From: Ophiura sarsii | Taxonomy: Eukaryota > Echinodermata > Ophiuroidea > Amphilepidida > Ophiuridae | DNA: 64,000 nucleotides | Assembly (NCBI GenBank): GCA_035610835.1 | Contig: CM069448.1 | Coordinates: 2,728,001 to 2,792,000, forward strand | Reading direction: 5' to 3' | Notes under the pieces: generated by a model | What the model was told of the DNA's origin: nothing | Seen by the model: the letters and a program-made list of their open reading frames with translations, nothing else | Databases searched by the model: none | Translations under genes and position numbers: made by a program | Part shown: piece by piece, positions 30,680-42,302 of the stretch | Numbering within the stretch: position 1 is the stretch's first letter | Layout: every line of letters starts with the position of its first letter

Positions 30680-32852
30680 TCATTCATAATATGATAAAAG
30701 GTAACCCTTGTATGTTTTGTTAAAACAATTTACGGATTTACATTTCTGAATGTCAGCATCAATGCCATTCCACTCCAGAGGCCCTTGTCTTCTAATGGTG
30801 TATCTAGCGAGATCGGTATTGAAATTATGAGGTCTATACAAGTATACAAGCATATTATTTGTAAATTTATACATAAATATAGCCTTTTGAAGTCGATGAA
30901 CATCGTAAATAGTGATGGTCTTTAAGTTAGCAAACAGAGGGGCAGAATGTGCTAAATAATGTGAGTTTGAACAAAGACGAATGATTTTCTTTTGTTTAAC
31001 ATGAATTGAACGAAGATTACAATTATTGGAATCAGCCCAAACAATATTACAATACTGGATATGGGGAAGTACGAGGCTTGAATAGAGGGAAAACAAAATA
31101 TGAGATGACAGAGAATGTTTTAACCTAAACAAGATTCCAGTATATTTTGAGACGAGATTAGTGATGTGGGCGTTGTGCTGATACCATGATAAAGATTCAT
31201 CAACTATTATCCCAAGAAATTTGGTACTCGAAACCTTCATGATTGGGATATTTTCAATGTTGATGTCGGGATAATCATGAATACGTGAGTCATATCTATT
31301 TCTGAAGTACATGTAAGTAGTTTTGTTAATATTTAGGGATAACTTATTAGCATTTAACCATGTGGTAAATTTTTATTAGTTCGTTTTTCGTAATATTAGC
31401 AAGCTCGGTGAGGCTTTTATGTGAGGCAAGTAGGTTGGTATCATCAGCAAAAATTACGAATTTAAAGAAATTACTTGAAAATACAATATCATTTATATAG
31501 ATAATAAACAAAAGGGGTCCCAATATAGAGCCTTGAGGAACACCACAGGTTAATTTTAAGTTAGAGGAGTAATGCAGATTGAAAACTGAATGCTGGGTTC
31601 TATCAGAAAGGTAACTTCTGAACCACTCCAAGGCAATCCCACGTACACCATAGTGCTTTAGTTTTGAAAGAAGAATGTCATGATTTATTGTATCGAAAGC
31701 CTTGGAGAGATCCAGGAAGATACCTAGTGAATATTTTTTGTTATCGAGATCGGTTGCAATTTTATTGTAAGCTTCAAGGATGGCCATGAATGATGAGCGT
31801 TTGGAGCGGAAACCGAATTGACAATCATGCAGTAGGTTAAAACGCGAGATGAAATTATACAGTCTCTATGCATTATGCGTTCAAGAATTTTCGAGAAAGC
31901 TGGGAGAACAGAGATGGGTCTATAGTTGCATGGATCCTGACGATCACCCTTTTTGAAAATCGGAACAACTTTGGCAATTTTAAGCTTCGCTGGAACGATA
32001 CACGAAATCAATGATAAATTGAAGATATGAGCAAGAGGTGTAGCAATAATATCAATGACAGATTTCATAATATCCGGTTTGATATCATCACAACCGCCAC
32101 TAGTACCTGATTTTAATGCTTTACATACAGTAATGATTTTAGCATTATCAGTAGGTGACATATAAAGAGAACCACTTGGCGATTTAGCTTTATTCAAATA
32201 ATGTTGGAATCCTGTATCAGAATGCGGAATTTTATTTGCAAGAGTAGAACCGATATTAACAAAATAAGAATTGAAATGATTTGCGATCTGATAGGGGTCA
32301 CTGATGGCCATATCATTAATATTAAATGACGTTGGCAGTCTGGGCCTTTTACCACGATTTAGGATACCATTTAATATCGTCCAGGTTCGCTTTGCATCAT
32401 GTTTACATGCATTCAATTTCTCAGCATAATAAGTTTTCTTTGAATTACGAATCAGTGTGGTCAACATGTTGCGATACGTTATGTAACGTTCTTTATTGAT
32501 CTCAGTTGGACGACCAATATACTTTTTATAGAACTTTTGCTTGCGATTTATTGATTTGATGATAGCTGATGTAATCCAGGGTTTACGACGGATTTTGTTT
32601 GAAGCAATTGGGATGGATTTGATTGGAAAATGTGTGTCATAGATATCAGTGAATTTCATAACAAATGCATCGTACGCCATATCACTAGAATTAATATCGG
32701 TAACAAAGCTCCAGTCAACAAGATTGATGTGATAATGAAAACTATGCAATTTATTCTGATTGAATGAACGCGTTTTCATAGACGGACCATTTTGATTGTT
32801 GGATCTCGGTTGCACCATTTTAGTGATTTGACATACAGGATAATGGTCAGTA
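30680..32852 (-). pseudogene. LINE ORF2: end of endonuclease, reverse transcriptase and C terminus (frameshifted)
   Basis: Polymerase that would copy the LINE RNA at the target. From the 5' side it opens with the last endonuclease motif (TDHYPVC, at 32852 downward). Next come a linker with RRKPWITSAIIKSINRKQ, FKKGDRQDPCNYRPISVLP (RT start), [33 protein letters not shown], the catalytic FADDTNLL (near 31440), and after a break the STKFLGIIVDESLSW and LVLPHIQYCNIVW thumb region. The three frames 32852-31724, 31787-31347 and 31312-30680 show at least two frameshifts (near 31800-31860 and 31310-31390). The missing endonuclease half is at 41785-42002, across the transposon insertion. Similarity is to the CR1/Jockey group. 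It is inactive. Confidence 0.9.
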
Positions 32853-33600
32853 TAGATGAAGAGCCGCTATTGTCTCTATCGGAACAAATTGACAGTCGAT
32901 CTGGTTATGATATTGTATTATCCCATACCCTTGGCCTTCTAAAAACACTGGTCTTAAGTGCACCTAGCGGTGGGTCACGAGGTCAGAGGTCAATGACCTT
33001 TTTTGAGCCTCCATTTCACCTACATTTATGTTTTAGAGCAGAGAACGTGATAAAAGTGTTCAACATTTTTTATAGTAGTCTCATCTTAAAGCTGATCATA
33101 TTCCCCAAACGTTGGTATGTAACAACATTGACATTGTTAACAAATGTTGCCAAAATAGCTAAAATAAACGAGAAAAATACGATTTTTGGGGTAAAAATGA
33201 AATTTCATGATTTTGAAAATGTCCCCTGGTTACGTAACCAATCATGATATTGAGTCGTAACTTTTCCAGAAACTGTCTCACATATGTTACTGTCTTGTGT
33301 CAAAATTACAACGAAGTACCTAGTCTAATACTGAATGTATGATTGTTCAAAATCAATAATTATGATTTCTATTTTTACACAAATTAACACCCAAAATGCA
33401 TACAGCGCGCTGTCCTAATCATTATTCATTCGCCTCAGTAGGGTATAGACCGGGAGAACGTAACAAATTGTGCTCAAATGTACCAGATTTCTAGCAATAT
33501 TGACATTGACGTTTGTGAACATCTTTAACAATATAATCACATAGATGATGATCGTTGAGTCACCTGGCGTATTGTGACGTCACAGGGGTCGGTAAACGTC
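32853..33600 (+). repeat. Left terminal inverted repeat
   Basis: Matches 41030-41781 in inverse orientation, very closely over the outer 560 bp and more loosely up to the GTGACGTCAC landmark near 33575. It contains an open frame of about 130 codons that is also present in the right copy. Confidence 0.85.
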
Positions 33601-34088
33601 TTTGTGATTGAATGTCGGGTTTTCTTGATTATTACATGCCTAAGTATAAATGTTGCAATTCACATAATCACAATCTACAATGTCATACACTTAACCGTAA
33701 ATTGATAAGATTAATTTAGAGACATTTTCATATGGCTTTCATTGGGAGACAGGCTATTATAGCGTTCAAGGAACATTAGCATTTGACTTCATGTCACTTC
33801 ATGACGAAACCCCGAAAGCAACATCGCATTTTGTGTACCTTATTTTGAGAACAAAATGGGCAGAGGTGTGTAATATTGTATAAATTCAGAGTCGAGGGAC
33901 GGGTAAATAAACAGATGCATCATGCAACCGCAGTGGTTTATGGTTTTGTTTTACAAAATAATTCCGCTGCCAAACCGATTTTGTATTAATTACACATGAC
34001 ACACCTGTGCTCATTTTTGTATAACGCGGTTATAAGTATAGGCCCCATCTGGCCTAATACTTCATGGTTCTAGGCTTTTATCGAAAGC
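33601..34088. other. Non-coding interior of the transposon
   Basis: Lies between the left inverted repeat and the acidic-repeat coding start. No motif recognised. Confidence 0.4.
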
Positions 34089-34998
34089 TTGGAACACGAA
34101 AACGCCGGTTTAGTGTCTAAACCGATTCTTTTTCAAACATTTCATAGCGTATTCATACTTAAAATTAGCAGATGCACATTTGTGATAGGGAAGAGTGAAG
34201 AAGATAAACGAGGAAAAGAAGCAGAGTTAGAGATACAGATGGCGACAGTGTCGACCAAACAGATGACAGATGAATTGATAGGCAAGAGTGAAGAAGATAA
34301 TCGAGGAATAAAAGCAGAGTAAGAGATACATATTACGTCTATGGCGACCAGACAGATGACAGACGAGGTGTTGGAGAGGAGTGAAGAAGATAATCGAGGA
34401 ATAAAAGCAGGAGTAGAGTTACAGTTAGAGCTGGTGACTATGACGACCGAACAGATGACAGATGAATTTCTAGGAGAGGGTGAGGAAGATGAGAAAGGAA
34501 TAGAAGCAGAGTTAGAGATACAGATGGCGATTATGCTGACAAACAGATGACAGATGAAGTGATGGAGAAGGATGAAAAAGATAAGCGAGGAATATAGTTT
34601 ATAGTTTATAGTTTATAGTTTATTGACACCAAATCGCAGCTAAAAGCTGAATTACATGGATATTACATACGGTATAAAAAACATCAAATTACACATAGAA
34701 ATGTATACAAAGATAACAACAAAATTGAAAATTAAAAATGCTAAAAGAGATTAAAAGGTATCAAAAAATACATAGATAGTAAAGGTTGTACATGCTAAGT
34801 CGCCTAAATATAGGCTAGCTAATATTGCACTGTGGGTAATATATATATTTTAAAAATGCTATGACGCCTAAATATAGCTAATATTGCACTGTGGGTAACA
34901 TATAAAAAATTAAAAGATTAAAAAACGGCAATTATAAACATGATAAATGACAAAGACACAGGGAATGAATCACAAACTTACACAAGAGTCAGATTAAC

Positions 34999-34999
<1 letters not shown>

Positions 35000-35044
<45 letters not shown>
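35000..35044. repeat. (C)45 homopolymer
   Basis: Uninterrupted C run in the 3' UTR of the LINE at 34595-35970. The length is likely to be approximate because such runs are hard to sequence. Confidence 0.9.
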
Positions 35045-35057
35045 TTAGCAAGCATAT

Positions 35058-35968
35058 TTACTGCTGCTGATTCAGGAGATTAGTAAGGAAAGGGATGGGG
35101 CTACTCTGATATCTTTTGGTATTGCATCTGGGAACTTGATATTTGCTGGTGTGTCTCAAATTCATCATATGGGTATTATTGTTGCTAGGGAACCAGTCGG
35201 AATACCTATCGGAGTCACAACATTTCTGGGCAAACTGAAGCGATAATTGTGATCTCCTGTCTTCCAAGTTTAAGAGTGCCAACTGGTCCAAAGCCTCTGT
35301 GTAGGATTGATATTGAGCGCCCAGAATGATACGGCATGCCCGTTTCTGCAGGCGTTCAAGTTGATGGGCCTGATTTTTACCTATGCTACAATGCCAGACA
35401 GGGGCGCCATATTCACATGTTGGGCGAACGTAACCAACATACACAGATACTAAGTCTTCAGTTGGCACTCCGAAACGTTTTAGGCGACTCAGCCTGTACA
35501 ACCTCTTGCTGCATTTAGACACCATATTATTAACTTGGGACTGCCAGCCAAGATCAGATTGGACAGCAAGGCCCAGAAGCTTGGTTTCAGTCACCACCTC
35601 AAGCTCATTACCGGCAATTTGGAGTTTGGGGGGAAGTGGGGGATCTCTCTTAAAACAGACCTGCATGACCTTACACTTCCCCGGGTTGAGCATGAGGTGG
35701 TTGTCTTTCGCCCAAGCATCCAGGTCCCGCACATCCGACTCGATCTGGCTGGGTTGATCTGCATGGCGGACTTCTGCTAGCGTGAGATCATCCACATACT
35801 TGAAGCTATTGGTCAGAGACTCTTCAGAAGCGTTATTGATAACACTAATAAAGGTGATTGGGCCAAACTTGGTGCCTTGGGGGACACCACAAGTGAGTGT
35901 TTTCCATTCGGATAAAGCAGAGTGGTATTGCACACGTTGGCGGCGAGTAGTAAGAAAGCTTGCAATCC
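35058..35968 (-). pseudogene. LINE reverse transcriptase, C-terminal part (5'-truncated, frame open)
   Basis: About 300 codons without a stop. It contains CGVPQGTKFGP, the catalytic FKYVDDLTLA (YVDD in place of YADD), LNPGKCKVMQVCFKRDPPLP, TKLLGLAVQSDLGW, YVRPTCEYGAPVW, LQKRACRIILGAQYQSYTEA and the end motif SPIPFLTNLLNQQQ. This matches the LINE at 15763-17171 motif by motif, so the family is the same. The frame begins at the truncation point with no ATG of its own, so it is a dead-on-arrival copy, but its intact frame shows it is younger than the transposon gene it interrupts. Endonuclease and the first RT motifs are absent. Confidence 0.9.
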
Positions 35969-38900
35969 AGGGAATAGAAGCAGAGTTAGATGTACATATG
36001 GCTGTGCCTGTCCAACAAGTGACACAGGAAGGGATAGAGAAGAGTGAAGAAATCGGAACTCGTCAGGGCCTAGAAATGGTACTAAAAGAAAGTCAGAAGG
36101 TGATGATGAGGGTGATAGTAGTGTTGTATCGACTACGGAGTCCAAGAAGAGAAACTTAACAACGTTTGCAACATATTGTGAGCCTGTTAGAGGGAAACCT
36201 ATAACTACTTCATTCTCGTATAAAACCTTCAAAAAGTTCCACCTGATGTGGTTAAACTACTAAGGCAAGATACACTATGGATGATTTCGTTCGCGTTACT
36301 TAAAGACACACCGATGTGGAGAGGATGGAACTCCCTTACAACTGTAGATGACTTACCAATGCAAAAGGTGCATTACTTGGAAAACATACCACTCCCACCT
36401 ACGAGACTAGATGTTGTGAAGGAAACCATGAAGCGGTCACAGCAGGTTGCCAAAGAATGTAATGAGCAGTTTATGGTAGTGCACTACATGATCTTGCTAT
36501 TGCCAAACAGGCATTACAAATACAATCAACCGAATATCCTAGATTTGACAACCTATTCACAGGCTTCGGACCATTTCACATAGCCATGGCCTATTTCGCA
36601 TGCATAGGATATTATTTGGATGAATCAGCAGAAGGTCCTCAAATTCTAGGCGATTGTGATGTACTTGCACAAAGTTCAACCGTTGTAAACGAATCCATCC
36701 TTTACTGGCTACGGCTATAGAGACACTGCATTTACAGCAATTCATCAGTCAAAACGGACCCATACCCAGTGAGTTTCTTGAATATTTGACCACACTTCAG
36801 AAGAATCATTGCGTAAGATGGAGCAGTCTTCTGTCTTCACCGATGTCATTGCGAAGTACGACAAATTCACTAACGAAACCAGGCAAGGAAAACATGGAGC
36901 AACGGCAAAAGTATTGGATGGGTTATGTAGACCTTGTCAAGATATACCTACTATTCGATAGAGGATGCAGAACCAATGATGTAATGTAGACTTATTCATA
37001 TATGCGCTTGGAAAGATGATTCCCGTATTCTTTGCAGCGCACAGACCAAACTATGCCAGGTGGATGGTTCGCAACCATCTAAACCTAATAAACATGCCTG
37101 AACCAGTTCGTCCACTTTTACACAAAGGAGCTCTTTCCATCCGTCGAACTTCAAAAAACATCTCTCGGAGCCCTGCAGATTTGACCCTTGAACAAACCAT
37201 TAACAGAGATGCAGCCTCAAGACATACAGGCATAACGTCAATTACCAACAACGAGACAGCGCGCACAAGATGGATGCTAACAATTAGGCCATTCCGGGCA
37301 AAGGCAGTAGGGTGCCTCTCGAAAGTGCAGGGATGGATCCCGAAGAAGAAGCTTCGCAAGAATAACGTATAACACGGGACAACGCAGAATGCCAAGAGTA
37401 TCATTGATGCATTTAAGACCACTTTGAATCCATTTGATCCAGACTGCAAAGGTGACAAGCTCTTTTGCATCGCAACAGGACGAGCAGCATCATCTGAGGT
37501 TACTAAAGAGATACTGCACTTTGTAGAAATTGGAACAGATTGGAATACGTGTGCAAAACAAATCATGAGAGATTCCAGTCTTCCAGAAACCCATTAAGCG
37601 ACGTAAAGTCAAGATTTATGCTTCTGATTCAATCAAGATGAAAGTCAAGACGAAGGATCTTAAAGTGGCAGAAGTTCGTTGTACCAGGGATCTCTTTGGC
37701 CGATTGTTGTTACTTGCAGGATATCGATCTGCGCATGTTGTTAACATATCATCTGATAGAGGTACCAGTGTCATTGTGTACTACAACGGTATAATGAACA
37801 AAACCAAGAAGTCTACCATCATGGAAAAACTAGAGGCAAAGGTTAAACCAAGCACAGATAGTCTTCACAAGTGTGATGCCTATCTTATTGATGCAATGTT
37901 CTTCTTTATAACATTTACAGCGCTACCACATACATTTGGCGGAGTTGCCAGAGCCATCATGGAGAAACTGTGCTCAATTTAGTCCAGGGTTGTCCACTTA
38001 ATGTGATCGGTATGAATCTCCTACAATCAAAGACCCAGAGCGACCATCTCGCGGTGATAATGAAGGTTCTTATATTATCAAGGGCCCAGATCAGAAACGT
38101 AACGCGGACTTCAATACCTGCCTCCTCTCATCCTCATTCAAGACTGCTTTGCTACAATTCCTATCCGTGGAGTAGCAAAAGGATATATATATATGCAGAC
38201 ATCCTGAAGAGTCGCATACTCTACTATGGTGTCGGAACACAATGTTTTAAATACATGGTACAAGATGGAAAAATGTCAACAACAGAAGTCCAAGAATTGG
38301 CATGTAACCATCTGGAGGCAGATACCCGTGTTATCTTTCATGCACGGTACCGTTCAGAGCGTTTACAAGGGTCTCCTTACATCACGATCCGTGCAAGTGA
38401 CACGGACGTCTTCATTCTGCTTTTGTACCATGCACATCTTCTCTCTGCTTCCCTGTATATGGATGTAGGATTAACGTCCAATAATACATGAAGGACGATC
38501 AATATCAGTCAGTTGGCGAAGACCATTGGTGTTGATGTGTGTTCAGCATTGCCCGGATTCCATACGTTTACGGGTTCGGATTATACGGCGGCATTTCTTA
38601 GGAAAAGAAAGGCTAGGCCATATGACGAGATGGTAAAGAGTGCCAAATTTACCGAAGCATTTGGGCTTGTTGGAAAAGTTGATAAAGTCACCACGGATAT
38701 ATCTGATATACTTGAGGAGTTTGTATGTTCAATGTACGCTCATACCAAGCTCAAATGCGTGAATGAAGCCAGGTTTATTCTACTCTCCGAAATGGAAGAA
38801 CCACTGGAACGACTCAAAGCGTCCGACCCATCTTGCTTACCACCCTGCAAGTCAGTGCTAGTAAAGAAGATTGAGAGATCAAATTATATATGTGGCTTTA

Positions 38901-39317
38901 ATTTCGAAGAACGCATCCATAGCAAACCCGGTTGATTTTGGACCAGATCAAAATGGGGGGAGGCTGAATGACCAAAAAGACACATTATCCATTGTGTGGT
39001 ACGATGGAGAGAGATATCCACCATTGATTGTCTTATATAGATCCAGAGAGTCGATGACGATGAGCATGATGAAGAGGTAGATATGATAAGTGATAGTGAG
39101 TGAGATGATTAGTTCAATGCTGTTTCAGAACATTGTTTCTAATAACATTTCGAAGGTGATAGTCACCTTTTGGGGATGACGACAACTGCAAGACAATAAA
39201 ACAGCCAGTTGTCCGGGATGCAGAAGAAGAGCAACGGTTAGAGAGATGAAGCCTACGGGTAAAGTCGATGATCATCGAAGATAGAAGATCTGAATCGTTC
39301 GAAGAAGAGATCACATA

Positions 39318-39715
39318 ATTAAATGCAATCAATTAAATAATATCTGGAAAAGTAGGCTCCCACGGGACATGAAGCTGAGGCTATTAACAACCACAATGGA
39401 ACCAGTCCTGATATATGAAGAAAAATCCTACCACGAATAAAGATTTGTTTGGGAAACTATTGCCGATCTCTACGAGGCTACAGTCGAGGAGACTAACACT
39501 TGCCGGACACTGTTTTCGGAGAAATGACGAAGCAGCAAAGTTCTCTTGTTGCAACCCAAACATGGAAGGAGATCCAGGGACAACCCAGGAAAGACTACAT
39601 CAGGATTCTTACAGAGGACACCAGCTTAAGTGGACAAGATCTGACAAATTGCATGCATGATAGAGCAGTATGGAAGGCCATCACAAATGTCCGACCTTTT
39701 ACGTCGCCATAAGAT
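39318..39715 (+). pseudogene. LINE reverse-transcriptase C-terminal fragment
   Basis: A second, unrelated-looking LINE tail in the same transposon. NNIWKSRLPRDMKLRLL precedes TTTMEPVLIY, then after an internal gap come TTNKDLFGKLLPIS, RRLTLAGHCFR and, in another frame, KDYIRILTEDTSLSGQDL and RAVWKAITNVR. This order is typical of the RT end of metazoan LINE proteins of the L2/CR1 type. At least one internal deletion (near 39410) and one frameshift (near 39560) are present. No target duplication could be fixed. Whether it entered as an independent insertion or was captured by the transposon is open. Confidence 0.7.
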
Positions 39716-40221
39716 AGCAAGCAAGTAAGCAATGTGATCAATGTGATCATCACACAAATGGTATGGGAATATACAATTTACAACTTACACTTATCACTTA
39801 CATTGAGCAAGTGTAAGCAGTCTGCACAAAGTATAGATATGGGCAGGAATAACCAAAATAGTGCTTTTAACAGCTAGAACACGATACGTGATGATACGGC
39901 CTACAACTGAAACGACTCACTACCTCAGTGAAATGTATGCAGTTACCCAAATATCATGGAAAGGAAATATCATGGAAAGGAAATATCATGGAAAGGAAAG
40001 CACTCCAGAGATGATGTACCGAGAGTGTTTAGGGAAGAAGAAGAGGAGGTCCAGATGTAAATGGAGTCAGAGCAAAATCAGTGGTATCGCATCCTATGGA
40101 ATGAGTATACATCGGACAGTCAAATCAAGGAGAATCAGAGATTGTAAAGACACGAACGGACAGTGGCTGCGATGCATAGGATGGGACACTGTCGTGCAAG
40201 TTGGCGCATCATGGATGTATG

Positions 40222-40419
40222 CAGTAGCGTAGCGAGTGGGGGGGCGGGTGGGGCGAACTGCCCCCCCGGAGGGGGAAAAATTGGCAAAATGGGGACGAAA
40301 AGGGCGGAAAATCATGTTAAATCAGCCGTTTTTTGACCTGGTTTCTTTGAAATAGGGACCGTTATGGGGATCTATGGGGATCTTGCCCCCTCGGAGTGGC
40401 TGGGCTGGCTACGCGGCTG
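40222..40419. mobile_element. hAT-type MITE (198 bp)
   Basis: The ends CAGTAGCGTAGCGAG and (inverse) TGGCTACGCGGCTG match imperfectly. A perfect 8-bp duplication GATGTATG flanks it (40214-40221 and 40420-40427), diagnostic of hAT-type transposition. The interior is G-rich and non-coding. Confidence 0.85.
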
Positions 40420-40427
40420 GATGTATG

Positions 40428-41029
40428 GAACCCATAATTCCTAGCATTCCAGATTAATGACCAACTCTTGACCAACTCTTGGCACCAGCTAACCTTGGAC
40501 TCGTGGGGCAAGAACAATGGGAAGCTGTGCCAGTTGGCCAGTTGTGCCACCACCGAAACTGCACCCTGCTCCACGTCTTGAACTGTTGCAGCTTTTCTCT
40601 AGGAAATTGAAGGTTCACTTTGCGTCGTCACGGCCAAATATTGAGAGCAACTCAGAACTGAATACCATTATGTCGAGGATGAAGCACACACAAAAAACCG
40701 ATCTACATCCCAATCTCAAAGATGCATTGTTCCTACCGTAGCATTCCAATATAAACTCGGAGGAGGAGAACCTTGCCAATGCATGCACCAGGAAGAAACA
40801 TAAATACCCAGACCGTATCACAGCGGACTGCTAATATCATTGATGATCAATGAACTACTTCCATGTAAAAGTTGGAAGAAGTGAAATATACAACACCACG
40901 TTCAGCAAATGTCTAACGATTTGTTAAAGGTAATATTTCATCAAAATTCTCCCGCATTTCCGGACGAGAGCGATCACAATTAATGCACTTTTTTTTACTG
41001 CAGATAAGCCCTCTAAGTGCGTAAAAGTA
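40428..41029. other. Transposon interior, no recognised gene
   Basis: Open frames of 70-74 codons on both strands (for example SRKLKVHFASSRPNIESN near 40600, plus strand) show no known domain; they may be remains of the transposon's own coding DNA. GTTGACCCCTGACGTCAC is repeated in tandem near 41030-41070. Confidence 0.35.
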
Positions 41030-41781
41030 TTGTTGACCCCTGACGTCACAAAGTATGTTGACCCCTGACGTCACAGTCTGCCATTGAACAGAAAGATAAT
41101 TATTTTATTTAAAATGTACACAAAGGTCAAGGTCAATATATTCTGGCTAGAAATCAGGTGCATCGGAGTGCAATTCTTTATGTTCCCAGCCTGTGCTGAG
41201 ACGAATGAATGATGATTGCGAGAATGCGCTGTATGCATTTTGGGTGTTAATTTGTGTGAAAATAGAAATCATAATTATTGACTTTCAACATTCATACATT
41301 CAGTATTAGACTAGGTACTTCATTGTAATTTTGACACAAGACAGTAACATATGTGAGACAGTTTCTGGAAAAGTTACGACTCAATATCATGATTGGTTAC
41401 GTAACCAGGGGACATTTTCAAAATCATGAAATTTCATTTTTACCCCAAAAATCGTATTGTTCTCGTTTGTTTTAGCTATTTTGGCAACATTTGTTAACAA
41501 TGTCAATGTTGTTACATACCAACGTTTGGGGAATATGATTAGCTTTAAGATGAGACTACTATAAAAAATGTTGAACAATTTTATCACGTTCTCTGCTCTA
41601 AAACATAAATGTAGGTGAAATGGAGGCTCAAAAAAGGTCATTGACCTCTGACCTCGTGACCCACCGCTAGGTGCACTTAAGACCAGTGTTTTCAGAAGGC
41701 CAAGGGTATGGGCTAATACAATATCATAACCAGATCGACTGTCAATTTGTTCCGATAGAGACAATAGCGGCTCTTCATCTA
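41030..41781 (-). repeat. Right terminal inverted repeat
   Basis: Inverse of 32853-33600. The 134-codon minus-strand frame differs from its left-arm counterpart at only about four residues over 129 aligned positions. Confidence 0.85.
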
Positions 41782-41784
41782 GTA

Positions 41785-42002
41785 AGATCATTTACAAATA
41801 CACCAGACTTGATTGGGTAGTTAAGAACATTCGTAAAAATATTATCAAGTAATGTGGCTGATTTAGGAGTTATCCTGGTAGGTCTATCGATCAACGGATA
41901 CATGCCAACATTAAGAAACATGTTTAGGAAATCATTTATAACGTTGATATTAGCATGTTGCAATAAATCGAAATTAAAATCACCTGATATATAGCATTGT
42001 TT
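41785..42002 (-). pseudogene. LINE endonuclease (EEP) fragment
   Basis: Encodes the middle of an apurinic-type endonuclease domain: YISGDFNFDLL (the GDFN catalytic motif), MYPLIDRPTRIT, ATLLDNIFTN and KSGVFVNDL, ending exactly at the transposon boundary. The following DHYP motif is at 32852, on the other side of the 8.9-kb insertion. The LINE is truncated just before GDFN. It would nick the target DNA in an active element. Confidence 0.88.
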
Positions 42003-42007
42003 GTACT

Positions 42008-42302
42008 GATTCTACTGAGGATGTTATACTGAATCTACTGAAGATGTCATATTAAATCTACTGAAGATATCATCCTGAATCTACTGAGAATATCATACTG
42101 AATCTACTGAAGATGTCATACCGAATCTACTGAAGATATCATATTGAATCTACTGAATATATCTTACTGAATCTACTGAGAATATCATACTGAATCTACT
42201 GAAGATGTCATACCGAATCTACTGAAGATATCATATTGAATCTACTGAAGATATCTTACTGAATCTACTAAATATATCTTACTGATTCTACTTAAGATAT
42301 CA
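42008..42302. repeat. 23-bp satellite array, right part
   Basis: Continues the array at 26030-28044 with the same unit (CTGAATCTACTGAAGATATC). Includes a duplicated block of about 108 bp (42072-42179 and 42180-42287). Confidence 0.92.

Larger units (their letters stand above)
34595..35970 (-). mobile_element. 5'-truncated LINE inserted in the transposon gene
   Basis: GGAATA is duplicated at 34589-34594 and 35971-35976. The 3' tail is a (TATAAAC)n-type repeat (plus-strand TAGTTTATAGTTTATAG at 34595). The 5' end is cut inside the reverse transcriptase. Removing it re-joins the acidic coding repeat of the host transposon. Its 3' UTR includes a 45-base C run at 35000-35044. Confidence 0.85.
34089..39110 (+). 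pseudogene. Decayed transposon protein with XPG-I-like nuclease region
   Basis: One long gene, split by a LINE (34595-35970) and many frame breaks. The N-terminal part (34180-34594, resuming 35971) consists of acidic repeats of about 41 residues built on SEEDNRGIKAE and QMTDE. Next come a WRGWNS segment (36320), DLAIAKQALQI and FDNLFTGFGPFHIA (36485-36590), RTNDV (36968), FFAAHRPNYARWMVR (37030), LEQTINRDAASR (37188) and CTRDLFGRLL (37680). The nuclease-like end has HLEADTRVIFHA (38311), SDTDVFILLLYH (38396), LPGFHTFTGSDYTAAF (38549), PPCKSVLVKKI (38840) and an acidic tail to 39100. The acidic EAD, DTD and GSD positions correspond to XPG-I metal-binding residues; relatives usually have HEEADTR and GCD, so two positions have drifted. 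One Trp codon is now TAG (near 38173). I infer it worked with the TIRs in transposition. Confidence 0.7.
32853..41781 (+). mobile_element. 8.9-kb DNA transposon with about 750-bp TIRs (Academ-like, tentative)
   Basis: The ends TAGATGAAGAGCCGC and its inverse are flanked by GTA (32850-32852 and 41782-41784). Removing the element and one GTA joins the LINE endonuclease codons in frame (DLT to DHYP), so the boundaries are firm. Terminal inverted repeats run to about 33600 and 41030, nearly identical over the outer 560 bp. The plus strand carries one long decayed gene (34089-39110) with an XPG-I-like nuclease region. A 3-bp duplication plus an XPG-like nuclease fits my knowledge of the Academ superfamily, but the superfamily label is inference. 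Later insertions are 34595-35970, about 39318-39715 and 40222-40419. Confidence 0.8.
28045..42002 (-). mobile_element. 5'-truncated LINE, interrupted by nested insertions
   Basis: A minus-strand non-LTR element inserted into the 23-bp satellite. GTACT is present at both edges (28040-28044 and 42003-42007). On the minus strand its 3' end finishes in a tail of AAACTG units (28045-28065 on plus). The 5' end is cut inside the endonuclease domain (near 42002). Insertions within it are 28268-29278, 29521-30679 and 32853-41781. Without them the element is about 2.9 kb. Its coding parts are listed separately. Confidence 0.8.

Noticed and set aside
32792..33247. 151-codon plus-strand frame as a host gene
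   Set aside because: It spans the LINE/transposon junction and the terminal inverted repeat; an almost identical copy lies in the other TIR.
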